Shown: piece by piece, positions 1 through 8,580 of the stretch
Numbering within the stretch: the first letter of the stretch is position 1
How the letters are laid out: each line of letters begins with the position of its first letter
Origin: a virus
Reading direction: 5' to 3' (one strand)
Virus record (IMG/VR): IMGVR_UViG_3300032342_000093
Span: 1-20,146 of that record
Length of the DNA: 20,146 nt
Notes under the pieces: model-generated
What the model was told of the DNA's origin: nothing
What the model saw: the letters and a program-made list of their open reading frames with translations, nothing else
Databases searched by the model: none
Translations under genes and position numbers: made by a program

Positions 1-2421
1 ATTAACTTGGAAAGGGTCTAAAGGGTTAGCTTTAAAGTCACTAGGTTTTACTAATAGATATTTGATTACCTCCTTTGTGTCTTCTACTTGGGTTGTATCT
101 TCTAATTGAATTACTTTATAATCTTTGTATTCTTCTAATAGGTTTGAACTTCTTAATTCTCCTTTATTAAATATCTTCTTATCTGAAGGTGAGTAAACTC
201 TAAAAGAATCAGTAGCTGTTAAGGTAGGTTTTACTATACCATTACCACTGTATTCAAAGTCAGTTAGTCTGATATTAATCTCTTCCATACCCATAGTAGC
301 TTTACGGGCAAACTCATTATAGTTTTCTAAAGCATATTGAGTATCATTAATTTCTCTGTAAGCTTTGTAACTATCCCAAGCTTTATCAGAGTTAACTCCA
401 TCTCCAAGCCAATTTTTCTTGCTAAGTCTATTATAATGAGTATCAAACTCATCTCTATTAAACCAAACACCAGTTCTACCTTTCTCATCTGCAACAGCAT
501 CTCTACCTATAGCAGCTATGTCATTAACGATACCTAAGTCTTCTTTAGATACTTGTTTAACATATCTTGTAAGTAATGGGTTTATTATTTGGTTTCTTAT
601 AACATCTCTTGCGTTACCTGCAATACCTATATCTTCTAATAGATGGTCAGGTAAGAACTCTGCTGGTTCTGTTATAAACCTAGTTAATTCATTCTTAGCT
701 AGGATACTTGTAGAACCAAAGTCTATAGGTGAAGTGAATCCAGTTTCAGTCACTACTTTCTTGTGTACAGGGTAATACATACCTGTATCTGTTTTAACTA
801 TCTCTACTTCTAAACCTTCAGTTTGATTCTTAGCTATCTGTTCTGATTTATAACCCAAGCCTTTACCTTTAGTACCTAGATAAATATTAGCTGTATGAAC
901 TCCATTCTCTTGAGTTATTCTTATATCAGCAACACTATGCTCTGGGTATAAACCTATTATCTCTTCTTTAGTTTTGTTTATAGCAGAAGTTAATTCATCT
1001 CCTTGTAGTCTACCTACACCAAAGGTTATTCCTCTGATTTGTTCTACTACTTTACTAGCTTTAATTTGTGCATCTCTAATTGAAACAGCACCAGATAAAC
1101 CCACATCAGGTTTTATATCTAAAGGAGTTTTAAGTATAGTAGGAGTAGCAGCTTCTACAGCATCATCTGTTTTAGTCATCTCTTTCATTAGAGGATGAAT
1201 ATTAACATCATCTGCTAATACTTCTCTAGCTACAGCAGCAGCTCCTTCTGTATCACCTAGACTATCCATCATCTTAATAGGGTCTTCAGATATTTTCTTA
1301 TAAGGGGCTACTTTAGATTTTAAAGCTTTTAAACCTCTATAACCTTTAATTAAACCAAAGATTACACCTTCACCTGCTACGTTTAAAGCAGTAGATTCTA
1401 TAGCTTGTTTAGCTTTATTTTCCCAAGGACTATCTTCATTTCTATCTGCTAACCACTGGGTTACTGGTGTCTTTGTACTAGGGAACTTTTCTATCATTAA
1501 GTCTACAGCAGACTCTGTACCTCTAAATATAGAAATATCAGCTAGTACCCCAGCAGAGGCAAACCTTAAAGCATTTAAGCTAAGAGAAGTAGCTTTAGGT
1601 ATCTTAGTAACTATGCTAGCCATACCCAATGTAAAGGCAGATATAGTCTCAGCTACATCACCTACTACACCTGTTTTAAATTGAGGTAACGTATCTTTGT
1701 TTACTTGGTTCATTACAGCTTTTCTTAATGCTATACCATCACCATCTTGAGCTATTAAGTCCCAATAAGCTTTAGGTAATAGTTCATTAATGTTATCTGC
1801 AATACCTTCTAAGGCAGCAGGAACTCCATTAGCTACTCCTTTAAGAACATCTGTACCTATGTTACCACCATTTGAGTTAGCAGAGTAAGCTAAGTCTACC
1901 CAAATATCAGCAGCTTTATCAAAGAAACCTAATTGTTCTTCTTCATCTATCTTTTTACTAACTAACATCTGTGAAGATAGTAAAGCTTGTTTGTTATCTA
2001 GTAATTCAGAATCACTGTTTAGGTTATCATTTCTAAATGTATCTAAAGCATTAAACTCAATAGAGTCTGGGAGTAAATTCTCTTGAGATTGTTTAGCAAC
2101 ATTTAAAGCCCCTTCAGCTAAAACACTATCACCATTAGCTACTCCTTCTGCAAACAAACCCCTTTGAGCTTTTACATTGTTTAGTTGTTCAATAGCAGCT
2201 AAATTATCTCTAATCTCATTCTCTTTACCTGCATCAATAGCAGTTTTATTGTTTTGAAATAGAGTGCTAAAGTCTGTATCAGACTCAGGTGAAAGGTTTT
2301 GTTTAGCTAAGCTTGCTTCTATAGCTGTTCTTTTATTCTGTAATTCAGAATTAGTTCTAGTAGGCTCTGGAGATAATGAAAAACCTTGAGAAGGAGTATC
2401 ATCTGAAAGTGAAAATGACAT
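1..2421 (-). CDS. Large internal virion / DNA-ejection protein, C-terminus cut by window edge
   Basis: This frame is open from an ATG at 2421 down to position 1 (807 codons, no stop; I read every triplet), so the protein is longer than 807 residues and its C-terminus lies outside the window. The start overlaps the stop of the preceding gene as TAATG. The first ~160 residues are polar and rich in Gln, Asn and Ser. Hydrophobic or amphipathic stretches follow at about residues 192-206, 251-272, 284-299 and 343-358, and the rest is mixed alpha/beta. Its size, its position directly after a gp14-like gene and its hydrophobic patches fit a T7 gp15/gp16-type ejection protein that would enter the cell envelope with the DNA. 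I see no lytic transglycosylase or other catalytic motif in the visible part; one could be beyond the edge. The role is inferred mainly from position; the open frame itself is certain. Confidence 0.8.
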   Translation of the reverse strand, partial: MSFSLSDDTPSQGFSLSPEPTRTNSELQNKRTAIEASLAKQNLSPESDTDFSTLFQNNKTAIDAGKENEIRDNLAAIEQLNNVKAQRGLFAEGVANGDSVLAEGALNVAKQSQENLLPDSIEFNALDTFRNDNLNSDSELLDNKQALLSSQMLVSKKIDEEEQLGFFDKAADIWVDLAYSANSNGGNIGTDVLKGVANGVPAALEGIADNINELLPKAYWDLIAQDGDGIALRKAVMNQVNKDTLPQFKTGVVGDVAETISAFTLGMASIVTKIPKATSLSLNALRFASAGVLADISIFRGTESAVDLMIEKFPSTKTPVTQWLADRNEDSPWENKAKQAIESTALNVAGEGVIFGLIKGYRGLKALKSKVAPYKKISEDPIKMMDSLGDTEGAAAVAREVLADDVNIHPLMKEMTKTDDAVEAATPTILKTPLDIKPDVGLSGAVSIRDAQIKASKVVEQIRGITFGVGRLQGDELTSAINKTKEEIIGLYPEHSVADIRITQENGVHTANIYLGTKGKGLGYKSEQIAKNQTEGLEVEIVKTDTGMYYPVHKKVVTETGFTSPIDFGSTSILAKNELTRFITEPAEFLPDHLLEDIGIAGNARDVIRNQIINPLLTRYVKQVSKEDLGIVNDIAAIGRDAVADEKGRTGVWFNRDEFDTHYNRLSKKNWLGDGVNSDKAWDSYKAYREINDTQYALENYNEFARKATMGMEEINIRLTDFEYSGNGIVKPTLTATDSFRVYSPSDKKIFNKGELRSSNLLEEYKDYKVIQLEDTTQVEDTKEVIKYLLVKPSDFKANPLDPFQVN

Positions 2422-2978
2422 TATGCTGTTCCTGTAGCTTTCTTATTAAAGGCATCAAATCCACCTGCACCTGAGAATATAGTTGTACCTAGACCAGCTA
2501 CAGAAGAACCTATATTAGCAGAAGAAGTATATTTATTAGCTCTGCTTTCAAATATAGAGGCATCCACTAAAGCTCTATTAGCTACATCAGTTAATCCTGT
2601 TTGTGTATCTAAGAAAGATAAGTTAGATGCACCTTGAGAGCCTAGAGAGCTTACAGAGCCTTGTTCTCTACTTGAGCCACCACCTGCACCACTGGCAACA
2701 CCAGCTTGTATAGTAGCACTCCTAGCCAATCTATTACTCTTAATAGCCTCTCTTCTAGCTCTAGCTTGTTGTAGTTCTTGTTGTTTAGCTTGAGCAGCTA
2801 CAGCCCTTCTTGAAGCGTCAGTAGATTTTGCTTGTTCTTTTTGAGCCTTATTAGCTTTGTTAGCAGAATAGAGTGTACCCCCTACTGCTGCTGTTGCACC
2901 TACTACTGCTGCTGTAGCTGTGATAGCTGCAGAATAAGTTGTTGCAAACGCTACTATTGCTGTTGTTATTGCACCCAT
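2421..2978 (-). CDS. Internal virion protein, T7 gp14-like
   Basis: A 185-residue protein. Residues about 5-36 are a hydrophobic Ala/Thr/Val/Gly segment able to cross a membrane. Residues about 37-85 are a charged Lys/Arg/Gln/Ala-rich helix, probably a coiled coil. A Gly/Ser-rich stretch follows (about 92-115), then an Asn/Ser/Ala-rich tail. This build is typical of the small internal core/ejection proteins of T7-like podoviruses (gp14), which sit in the capsid and form an outer-membrane channel on infection. It lies between the GNAT-like gene and the very large ejection protein, as gp14 lies between gp13 and gp15. Both ends are TAATG junctions. An AGGAAGG ribosome site precedes the start. 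The assignment is by architecture and synteny, not by a catalytic motif. Confidence 0.7.
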   Translation of the reverse strand: MGAITTAIVAFATTYSAAITATAAVVGATAAVGGTLYSANKANKAQKEQAKSTDASRRAVAAQAKQQELQQARARREAIKSNRLARSATIQAGVASGAGGGSSREQGSVSSLGSQGASNLSFLDTQTGLTDVANRALVDASIFESRANKYTSSANIGSSVAGLGTTIFSGAGGFDAFNKKATGTA

Positions 2979-3424
2979 TAAATTACCTTCCTATAACTAT
3001 TTTCCATAAGAGTGTATCCTTTACTTTTATAAACTCTATCTAATACTTTAGACCCTAAGTCTTCCATAGAACACATTACAATCATATTAGCATCATTGGT
3101 CTTTGCCCATATTTCAAAAGCATTGAATAAAGGTTTACCAACTTTACCTCTAAAAGCAGGTAATACCCACCATGCAAATTCATTAGCAATCTTAAAGTTC
3201 TTATTAGTATAATGTGGACTAATCCCACCTGCTATTGAACCTTTAATACCATCTTCATCATAAACTAAAACAGTAGCGTTTGTACTATGAATTAAATTTA
3301 GAATCCAAATCTTTAAATCATTTTCATTAAAAGGGATACTTTCATTAATTTTAGATTCTTTTAGAAACTCAACACTCATTAAATAAAGTATTTCTAAATC
3401 ATTTATTGTAGCTTCTCTAATCAT
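2978..3424 (-). CDS. GNAT-type N-acetyltransferase-like protein in the gp13 position
   Basis: A 148-residue protein of GNAT length. It starts MIREATINDL, the usual first strand of GNAT enzymes. A central FAWWVLPAFRG segment looks like beta4 leading into the acetyl-CoA pyrophosphate loop, and the C-terminus has a Y.SKGY strand (about 131-136) seen in many GNATs. The loop reads RGKVGKPL, not the canonical RGxGxG/A, as in other phage-borne GNAT-like proteins, so acetyl-CoA binding may be weakened. No acceptor can be named. It is joined by TAATG overlaps to the nozzle gene upstream and the gp14-like gene downstream, the T7 gp13 position. It could therefore be a virion-assembly factor with a GNAT fold, an enzyme carried in the virion, or both. 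GGGGAGA precedes the start. Confidence 0.7.
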   Translation of the reverse strand: MIREATINDLEILYLMSVEFLKESKINESIPFNENDLKIWILNLIHSTNATVLVYDEDGIKGSIAGGISPHYTNKNFKIANEFAWWVLPAFRGKVGKPLFNAFEIWAKTNDANMIVMCSMEDLGSKVLDRVYKSKGYTLMENSYRKVI

Positions 3425-5640
3425 TATGGTCTAGTCTCCCCTGTCATCATAATCCCCCAACCAAGTAAATTAAAATCTTTACCTGATTCACTATAGAACT
3501 TTAAGCTTAATGATTCTCCAAACCCTCTTAGTTTGTTTTTAGTTATTATAACAGGAAACCCACTATCAAAGCCTAAGTCACCTAAAACAGGTAAAGGGTT
3601 TTGTCTAAACCTATACACTTGTTGAGCAGCACTCCACTTGTTTGAATTAACACTATCTGACCATTGCCATTGGGCTTGTAGAAAACAAGAAGAAGGATTT
3701 TGTAGAATGTAATCTCCATCCCCTGTTAATTCCCAAGCATCTTCAGTTCTTTTAAAGTAAGTATTAATATAAACTATTTGTTTATCTCTCATTATATCTT
3801 CTGATAAATCATAACCAGTAACAATATAAGAAGAGAAATCTACTCCTACACCATCAGAAGTTTCCCAATCAAAGAAGCTTCTACTATTTAATTCAGAGAA
3901 AGTATAACTAGAGAAACTACCTGAAGGGATTAAAGTTAAGAATTTTAAAAATGTATTAGTTCCCCCAGTAGTAATTACAAGGTCAGTTAAAGATACCCCA
4001 GAGTCTGTTACTGTTAAAGCACCATCTGTTACTACTTCATTAGTAGTTATTATATTAAGGTTTGAAGTATTAAATAAACTTGCTGGGTAAGGAGTGTTAG
4101 AAGCTAACTCACTAAACTTCCAAGGGTAGAAACTACCTAACCTTAAATCAAATAATAAAGCTCTATCAAATTGGTTTAAGTTAGTCCCAGTATCATCTTC
4201 TTTGTATAACCAAACGACTGTTTTACTTGCTCTATCATATTGTGCTTGTGCATTTAATTTAGCTGTAGCAGTAATGTTACTATCATAGAAAGTTTGAATA
4301 GTAGATTCAGTTAAATTCTTAACACTCAAGTTCTTAGCTATACTGTTTACTTCTAAAGTATAAATACCTTGATTAGACCACCAGATAGGGATTCCTTCTA
4401 CTTCTGTTAAAGAATCACCAGAGATACAATTAACTTTACTTACATCTAATACATCATAAGAAGCAGCAGTAAAGCCAGTATCAGTACCTGTTATAGCCCA
4501 GATACCATTGTCAGCAAATACAACTAGAAACCTATCTAAAGGTACAAGTTTTTTAATAGTACCTATTTGAGGAATACTTATAACTCCTCCATCTGCATCT
4601 GCTAGTATAGAATCATTCTCAGAAGTAGGGTCTGCTGTTTGATGACAGTAACCTACATTCTCAAAACTATCAAATAAGATTTGAGAGAAGTAAAGGTTAG
4701 AACCAACACTTGAACCTTGTACACCTGAGTAGAAAACTCTCCCTGAAAAGAAGGCTACCGACTCAGGTCTGTTAAGGACAGATTCAACTGTAATACCTGA
4801 AACACCAGAAACTGTACTTCTGTCTTTAAAGAAAGCATTAAGAATAAATCTTCCTCTAGGTGCTGGAGTATTACCAAAGTCTTGCTTAGATAATAAAGTA
4901 GGACTAAAGTTTTCATCTGTATCTTTACCAATAAACCAAATCTGGTTATTAGAAGGATACTTAGATTGAGAACTATAGTAAGTAGTTATTAAACTTGTAC
5001 TAACTCCTGGAGGGTTAACCCAACCTTGATTCTTTAAATTGTACTCATGTGCTGTAGACAATGATGTAGGATTCTCATCAACTGCTAAACCATCACTTAA
5101 CCCATTAAAGTCTCTAACCTCTACAGTAATCTCTGTAGTAGAAATAGTATCAGTTACAGAATCGTAAGTAATATAGAAAGGGTTTACTTTCTTAGAAACA
5201 ACAAAGCAGATACCCTTACCAGAGGCGATAGAAACTTTTTCTGTCTCTGCTCCTGATTGCCCTGGAGCTAGATAAGTAGTTAAATCTGCTGTAAAGCTTT
5301 TCTCACCAGCACTTACTGAACTTTCACCTAGGTCATGGAAGTATAGTGTACTTCCTATTTGTACTACAAGAAAGTTTAGATTTCCATCACCTCCTACTGC
5401 TTCCCAAGTATGTGTACTTACTGCCGTAGTACCAATATTACTACTATCAAAAGTATTAGTAGACAAAGCATAATCAGTTTCATAGTCAATCCCTAACCTT
5501 CTTTGTCTATTACCTTTAATAGTAGGTATGCAATTTAGTTCATCTAAAGAAGCATTTTCTGGAAATGTTAAAGCTTCGGCTTCTGTTATCAAGCCTTTAG
5601 TAAAGTTTACATACTTTTTTACAGTAGTATTTCTAGCCAT
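3424..5640 (-). CDS. Tail tubular protein B-like nozzle protein
   Basis: A 738-residue protein, close to the size of T7 gp12 (about 790). It begins MARNTTVKKYVNFTKGL and continues with FPENA..DELNC and a RQRRLGIDYE segment. This opening (strand, then ENA.DE.N, then an Arg-rich turn) recurs in gp12-type tail nozzle proteins of marine podoviruses. The rest is beta-rich with many Ser, Thr and Asn, as expected for a beta-propeller-like nozzle, for example the VPLDRFLVVFADNGIWAITG stretch. It would form the distal tail tube that docks on the adaptor encoded two genes upstream. TAATG overlaps join it to both neighbours. No good Shine-Dalgarno is visible before its ATG (A-rich leader only), so translation may depend on coupling to the 88-residue gene before it. 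Confidence 0.75.
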   Translation of the reverse strand: MARNTTVKKYVNFTKGLITEAEALTFPENASLDELNCIPTIKGNRQRRLGIDYETDYALSTNTFDSSNIGTTAVSTHTWEAVGGDGNLNFLVVQIGSTLYFHDLGESSVSAGEKSFTADLTTYLAPGQSGAETEKVSIASGKGICFVVSKKVNPFYITYDSVTDTISTTEITVEVRDFNGLSDGLAVDENPTSLSTAHEYNLKNQGWVNPPGVSTSLITTYYSSQSKYPSNNQIWFIGKDTDENFSPTLLSKQDFGNTPAPRGRFILNAFFKDRSTVSGVSGITVESVLNRPESVAFFSGRVFYSGVQGSSVGSNLYFSQILFDSFENVGYCHQTADPTSENDSILADADGGVISIPQIGTIKKLVPLDRFLVVFADNGIWAITGTDTGFTAASYDVLDVSKVNCISGDSLTEVEGIPIWWSNQGIYTLEVNSIAKNLSVKNLTESTIQTFYDSNITATAKLNAQAQYDRASKTVVWLYKEDDTGTNLNQFDRALLFDLRLGSFYPWKFSELASNTPYPASLFNTSNLNIITTNEVVTDGALTVTDSGVSLTDLVITTGGTNTFLKFLTLIPSGSFSSYTFSELNSRSFFDWETSDGVGVDFSSYIVTGYDLSEDIMRDKQIVYINTYFKRTEDAWELTGDGDYILQNPSSCFLQAQWQWSDSVNSNKWSAAQQVYRFRQNPLPVLGDLGFDSGFPVIITKNKLRGFGESLSLKFYSESGKDFNLLGWGIMMTGETRP

Positions 5641-5906
5641 TATTTAACTTTTTTATCTTTTGTGTTTACAGCTTCTTCTTCTTCAACTTCTTCTTTCTGT
5701 CTTTCATTAATACTTTTAATCCAATTAAGGATAGCTGCACTAGCTAAAGACCTACTAGTAAACTTCTGCCCTTTTAAATGTTCGGGTAAGTTAGTACCAT
5801 GTGGGTGTATAGTGTATAAGCCATATTGACCATCAGGGATTACTTCTATCTTCTTTCCCTTTGGGGTTTCATACATTTCATATTTTATATAATTGTTTTC
5901 ATTCAT
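5640..5906 (-). CDS. Unknown 88-residue protein between the two tail-tube genes
   Basis: I do not recognise a family. The first ~65 residues look folded and have aromatic residues (YIKYEMYETPKGKKIEV, then YGLYTIHPHG). The C-terminal ~20 residues are a charged tail with a run of Glu (EEVEEEEA) followed by Lys. It is linked by TAATG overlaps both to the tail tubular A-like gene upstream and to the nozzle gene downstream, so it is probably co-translated with the tail tube. A chaperone or minor tail role is possible but is inferred from position only. GGAAG lies upstream of its start. Confidence 0.6.
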   Translation of the reverse strand: MNENNYIKYEMYETPKGKKIEVIPDGQYGLYTIHPHGTNLPEHLKGQKFTSRSLASAAILNWIKSINERQKEEVEEEEAVNTKDKKVK

Positions 5907-6664
5907 TATCTTTTTCTTCCAAAGTCTGGGGTTGATTTAGTATTTGCTGCTTTAACTCTATGCCTTTTATTTTGTAAGTTATTCTGATGTCTCTTAGCTA
6001 TTTGTTCTATCTTAGGGTTACTTGCTTGTGTGGCATTAATAAATGCTAAACTTTTAGCTTCTGCTAACAGTAATGGAAACAAGTCAGAATCTAAATCAGG
6101 TACAAAACTATTACTAGCTGTCCAAGTAGGTTCAATAGTAACTAAAGCTAAAGTTCTACCAGCAGTTAAAGTAGATTCTTCTGCTGAATTATAAGAATCA
6201 AACACTAAGTATTCATCATCAAAAGAAGTGAAGAACTCTGGAAATTTATCATTTCTAATTAGTAAAGATACATTAGAGAAATCTACTACAGTAGTTACGT
6301 TAGTAGCGGCAGAATTATTACCTAGTATTTCTTGTAAAAAGTCAGAAGGAGTTTTATAGTCAATTGTAGTGTATTGAATATTAGTATCAGTAGAAGTTCT
6401 TACATCATACTTTAACCACTTAACTCTTTTTACATCAGTAGGGATTAACATATAATTAGGTTTAGCCGAACTACCTAAAGCAGTTAGTTGTTTTAAACCT
6501 TCATGCTCAGGGATACTTTTATCTGAAATTATATCAAAGTAAACAGTTTTAATTGTTTGGGCTACTTGTTGAGCTTCTATAGTATCAGTAATAGAATTAA
6601 CACTATCGCTGTTTAAGTCAGATAGAATATCTTGAACCATTTCTAAGAGAGTTAATTTAGGCAT
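5906..6664 (-). CDS. Tail tubular protein A-like head-tail adaptor
   Basis: A 252-residue protein, slightly longer than T7 gp11 (about 196). It starts MPKLTLLEMVQDILSDLNSD and continues with an ITDTIEAQQVAQTIKTVYFD helix. This N-terminal helical pair is typical of adaptor/tail tubular A proteins that sit under the portal ring. The C-terminus (LLLAEAKSLAFINATQASNPKIEQ, then a basic RHQNNLQNKRHR helix) also matches the layout of this group. Its place after the capsid genes and before the nozzle gene is the gp11 position. It starts 5 nt after the preceding stop, and I see no convincing Shine-Dalgarno there. It ends in a TAATG overlap. Confidence 0.72.
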   Translation of the reverse strand: MPKLTLLEMVQDILSDLNSDSVNSITDTIEAQQVAQTIKTVYFDIISDKSIPEHEGLKQLTALGSSAKPNYMLIPTDVKRVKWLKYDVRTSTDTNIQYTTIDYKTPSDFLQEILGNNSAATNVTTVVDFSNVSLLIRNDKFPEFFTSFDDEYLVFDSYNSAEESTLTAGRTLALVTIEPTWTASNSFVPDLDSDLFPLLLAEAKSLAFINATQASNPKIEQIAKRHQNNLQNKRHRVKAANTKSTPDFGRKR

Positions 6665-6669
6665 ATTAA

Positions 6670-7134
6670 TTACACATTTATTACAAAAGTTATTGTAGCA
6701 TTAACAGTATTAGTAGAACCACCATCACTTATAATTTCTATAGCCTGTCCTGCTGTTAAAGTTCTAGCAGCAGTAGGAGTTGAACTATCAATATCCCCAG
6801 CAGCAGAACCTGAGTGAGTAAGGGTTATGTTACCGTTTGTAACAGCTATACCAGCTATCTCAAAAGACATAACAGTATTAGCAGTTGCTATTGCACCATG
6901 TAACACTGAATAAATCTTTGAGATAGTTCCAGCAATAGGACAAACAACCCATTGACTGGAAGCAGTAGAAACATCCGTAAAGGTGTAGGTTAAAGTTATT
7001 TTATTTAAATTATTAATTGCAGTAAAAGAGCCTGAACCAGCTCCATCTGCCACATACACAGTACCAGAAGAAGCTGAGTAAGCTCCTTTAGGTTCATGAA
7101 TATTAGTTGGTGAAACATCTCTATGTTCAGGCAT
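6670..7134 (-). CDS. Putative minor structural protein (154 residues)
   Basis: A beta-rich, Thr/Ser/Ala/Gly-rich protein. The N-terminus contains HEPKGAYSASSGTVYVADG, a pattern I associate with small structural proteins of marine and other phages. A ..WVVCPIAGTISKIYSV segment and a TAARTLTAGQAIEI..DGGSTNT segment near the C-terminus resemble jelly-roll-like capsid or fibre decoration domains. It sits in a three-gene group between the major capsid gene and the tail adaptor, so a virion surface role is reasonable but inferred. AAAGGAAAG precedes the ATG. Its last residues (VNATITFVINV) resemble the end of the preceding gene's product (VNGTIIFNLLVVKV), which may mean the two share a C-terminal domain. 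Confidence 0.62.
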   Translation of the reverse strand: MPEHRDVSPTNIHEPKGAYSASSGTVYVADGAGSGSFTAINNLNKITLTYTFTDVSTASSQWVVCPIAGTISKIYSVLHGAIATANTVMSFEIAGIAVTNGNITLTHSGSAAGDIDSSTPTAARTLTAGQAIEIISDGGSTNTVNATITFVINV

Positions 7135-7149
7135 CTTTCTTTCCTTTAA

Positions 7150-8010
7150 TTATACTTTAACTACAAGTAAGTTAAAGATTATTGTACCATTTACTGCGGT
7201 TGCAGCAGTAGCATTTGTAAGACTTACTGTAATAGTGTTAGTAGTACATACAGCTTGTAGAACAATACTTTGAGTAGTATTTGTACCACCAGCTAAAGTA
7301 GCAAATACTAAATCAGTTGCAGTAATACCTGTGTAAGTAATCGTTGCAACGTGAGTAGCCTGTCCTGCTGTTGTTAATGCAGCAGTAGTTACTTGTGCTG
7401 ATAATGTAGTCATTGTACCAGTTGAAGTTCCACCTGTACCTGTTAAAGTTCTAGCAGCGTTACCTCCACCTACCACAAATGAACCACTAGCACCAGGGTC
7501 TCTAATTGAAAGAACTCTTGAAGCTACTGGTGCAACTGCATTTATTGTTGTAGTATTAGTTGTACCAAGTACAAGTTGATTGGTAGTTTTTGCTATAGAT
7601 AACTCACTTGCAGCACCAGCAATACCTACATCACCTGTAAGGGTAATTGCACCTGTGATACCCACAGTTGTGGAGTCTAAGGCTAATGAAGCAGCACCAG
7701 CATCATACGCTATTGCATCACCAGAAGTTAATTTCTTTACTGTAAAATCAGTGTCTAAAGATGTACTATTGAATATAGTTGTACCAGCACCTGTACATGT
7801 AATCGGGCCGACTCCAGACAAAGCGTTAGTAGTATCTGCTATAATTAAACCAGAGTTTTGTAAAATACCAGTTGTTCCGTTAAACCTAGCAATAGCATTG
7901 TCTGTAGAACTAATTGTGTCCAACAAAACTACTCCATTACTATCTTGAAATTCAGAAGCCTTAATAGCAAGACCACTAAAATCCATTACATTTCCGCCTG
8001 TTAAAGCCAT
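7150..8010 (-). CDS. Head-fibre/tail-fibre-like structural protein, low complexity
   Basis: A 286-residue protein very rich in Thr, Ala, Gly and Ser. I start it at the ATG at 8010 because AAAGGAG lies just upstream of it. A longer frame opens with TTG at 8043, but that extension (MKYTPFLKEKY) covers the hairpin and the Shine-Dalgarno, so it is unlikely. Near residue 35 it has STDNAIARFNGTTGILQNSG, a motif found repeatedly in phage fibre and structural proteins. The middle has repeating TG/TS strands that fit a beta-helical or fibrous region, and the C-terminal ~95 residues may be a separate beta domain. Its position among capsid genes suggests a capsid-attached fibre or decoration protein; a tail-fibre component is the alternative. 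Confidence 0.65.
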   Translation of the reverse strand: MALTGGNVMDFSGLAIKASEFQDSNGVVLLDTISSTDNAIARFNGTTGILQNSGLIIADTTNALSGVGPITCTGAGTTIFNSTSLDTDFTVKKLTSGDAIAYDAGAASLALDSTTVGITGAITLTGDVGIAGAASELSIAKTTNQLVLGTTNTTTINAVAPVASRVLSIRDPGASGSFVVGGGNAARTLTGTGGTSTGTMTTLSAQVTTAALTTAGQATHVATITYTGITATDLVFATLAGGTNTTQSIVLQAVCTTNTITVSLTNATAATAVNGTIIFNLLVVKV

Positions 8011-8027
8011 ATATTTCTCCTTTAAGA

Positions 8028-8049
8028 AGGGAGTATATTTCAACTCCCT
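8028..8049 (-). terminator. Hairpin after the capsid/decoration genes, possible attenuator
   Basis: On the minus strand AGGGAGT (8049-8043) pairs perfectly with ACTCCCT (8034-8028) across an 8-base loop. It sits in the longest gap in this part of the operon, between the decoration gene stop (8058) and the next Shine-Dalgarno (about 8015-8021). It is not followed by a proper U run, so it is at best a weak terminator. A message-stabilising or processing hairpin is equally possible. Confidence 0.45.
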
Positions 8050-8057
8050 CTAATTAA

Positions 8058-8564
8058 TTAGCTTGGTGTTGGTGCAAAGTATTGAATTACCAATTTACCT
8101 TTACCAGTAGTGAAGGTGACAGTGTTTACACCATAAGAAGGGTAAGCATCGTCAGTCAGCAATACTGCACCACTTGAATCAGCTATTAAAGCTCCATCAC
8201 AAGCTACTACTTTACCAATAGTATCAAGGGCAGATTCTGCAATTGTAGCATCAATACCATCATAGTCAAGTTCAGTACCATCATATTTAAGAAATCCTAA
8301 ATCGAGTGTAGCAGAACCACCTGAATCAAAAGCCTCTGTAACTGTTAAAGTCGCAGAAGTAATTGATGCACCAGCAGGTATAAAAGTGGCAGGTACTGTT
8401 TCAAAGAAGTCATCAGCTACTGTGTACGCATTAAGATATGCCTTATCAATATCAATAACTATCGTTTTATAAGCACCTGCTTGAGTAGGACTTCCTACCA
8501 TTTGTGTAGTACCTTGTTCAGTACCATACATAATATTAAGTCCATCAGAGTTATTCCAAACCAT
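8058..8564 (-). CDS. Putative capsid decoration / minor head protein
   Basis: A 168-residue protein encoded directly after the major capsid gene, preceded by a strong AAAGGAG. It contains FIPAGASITSATLTVTEAF followed by SGGSATLDLGF, a D.DGIDATIAESALDTIG stretch and a C-terminal GKGKLVIQYF strand. This series (PAGA-I-SATL, GG-ATLD-G, DGLD-A, GK-L-V-Y) recurs in beta-sandwich proteins encoded next to capsid genes in many marine phages. The acidic, beta-rich composition and the strong ribosome site suit an abundant surface protein. Decoration function is inferred from position and style; I see no motif that proves it. Confidence 0.62.
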   Translation of the reverse strand: MVWNNSDGLNIMYGTEQGTTQMVGSPTQAGAYKTIVIDIDKAYLNAYTVADDFFETVPATFIPAGASITSATLTVTEAFDSGGSATLDLGFLKYDGTELDYDGIDATIAESALDTIGKVVACDGALIADSSGAVLLTDDAYPSYGVNTVTFTTGKGKLVIQYFAPTPS

Positions 8565-8580
8565 TATTCATTCTCCTTTA

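Noticed and set aside
337-1198. Three plus-strand ORFs (337-537, 518-775, 974-1198)
   Set aside because: They are antisense to an unbroken 807-codon minus-strand frame that continues the operon.
7580-7948. Plus-strand ORF of 122 codons
   Set aside because: Lies wholly inside the fibre-like gene on the other strand; its composition mirrors the Thr/Ala-rich codons and there is no ribosome site or known motif.
8011-8043. TTG-started N-terminal extension of the fibre-like gene
   Set aside because: The extension spans half of the hairpin and the AAAGGAG site that serves the ATG at 8010.
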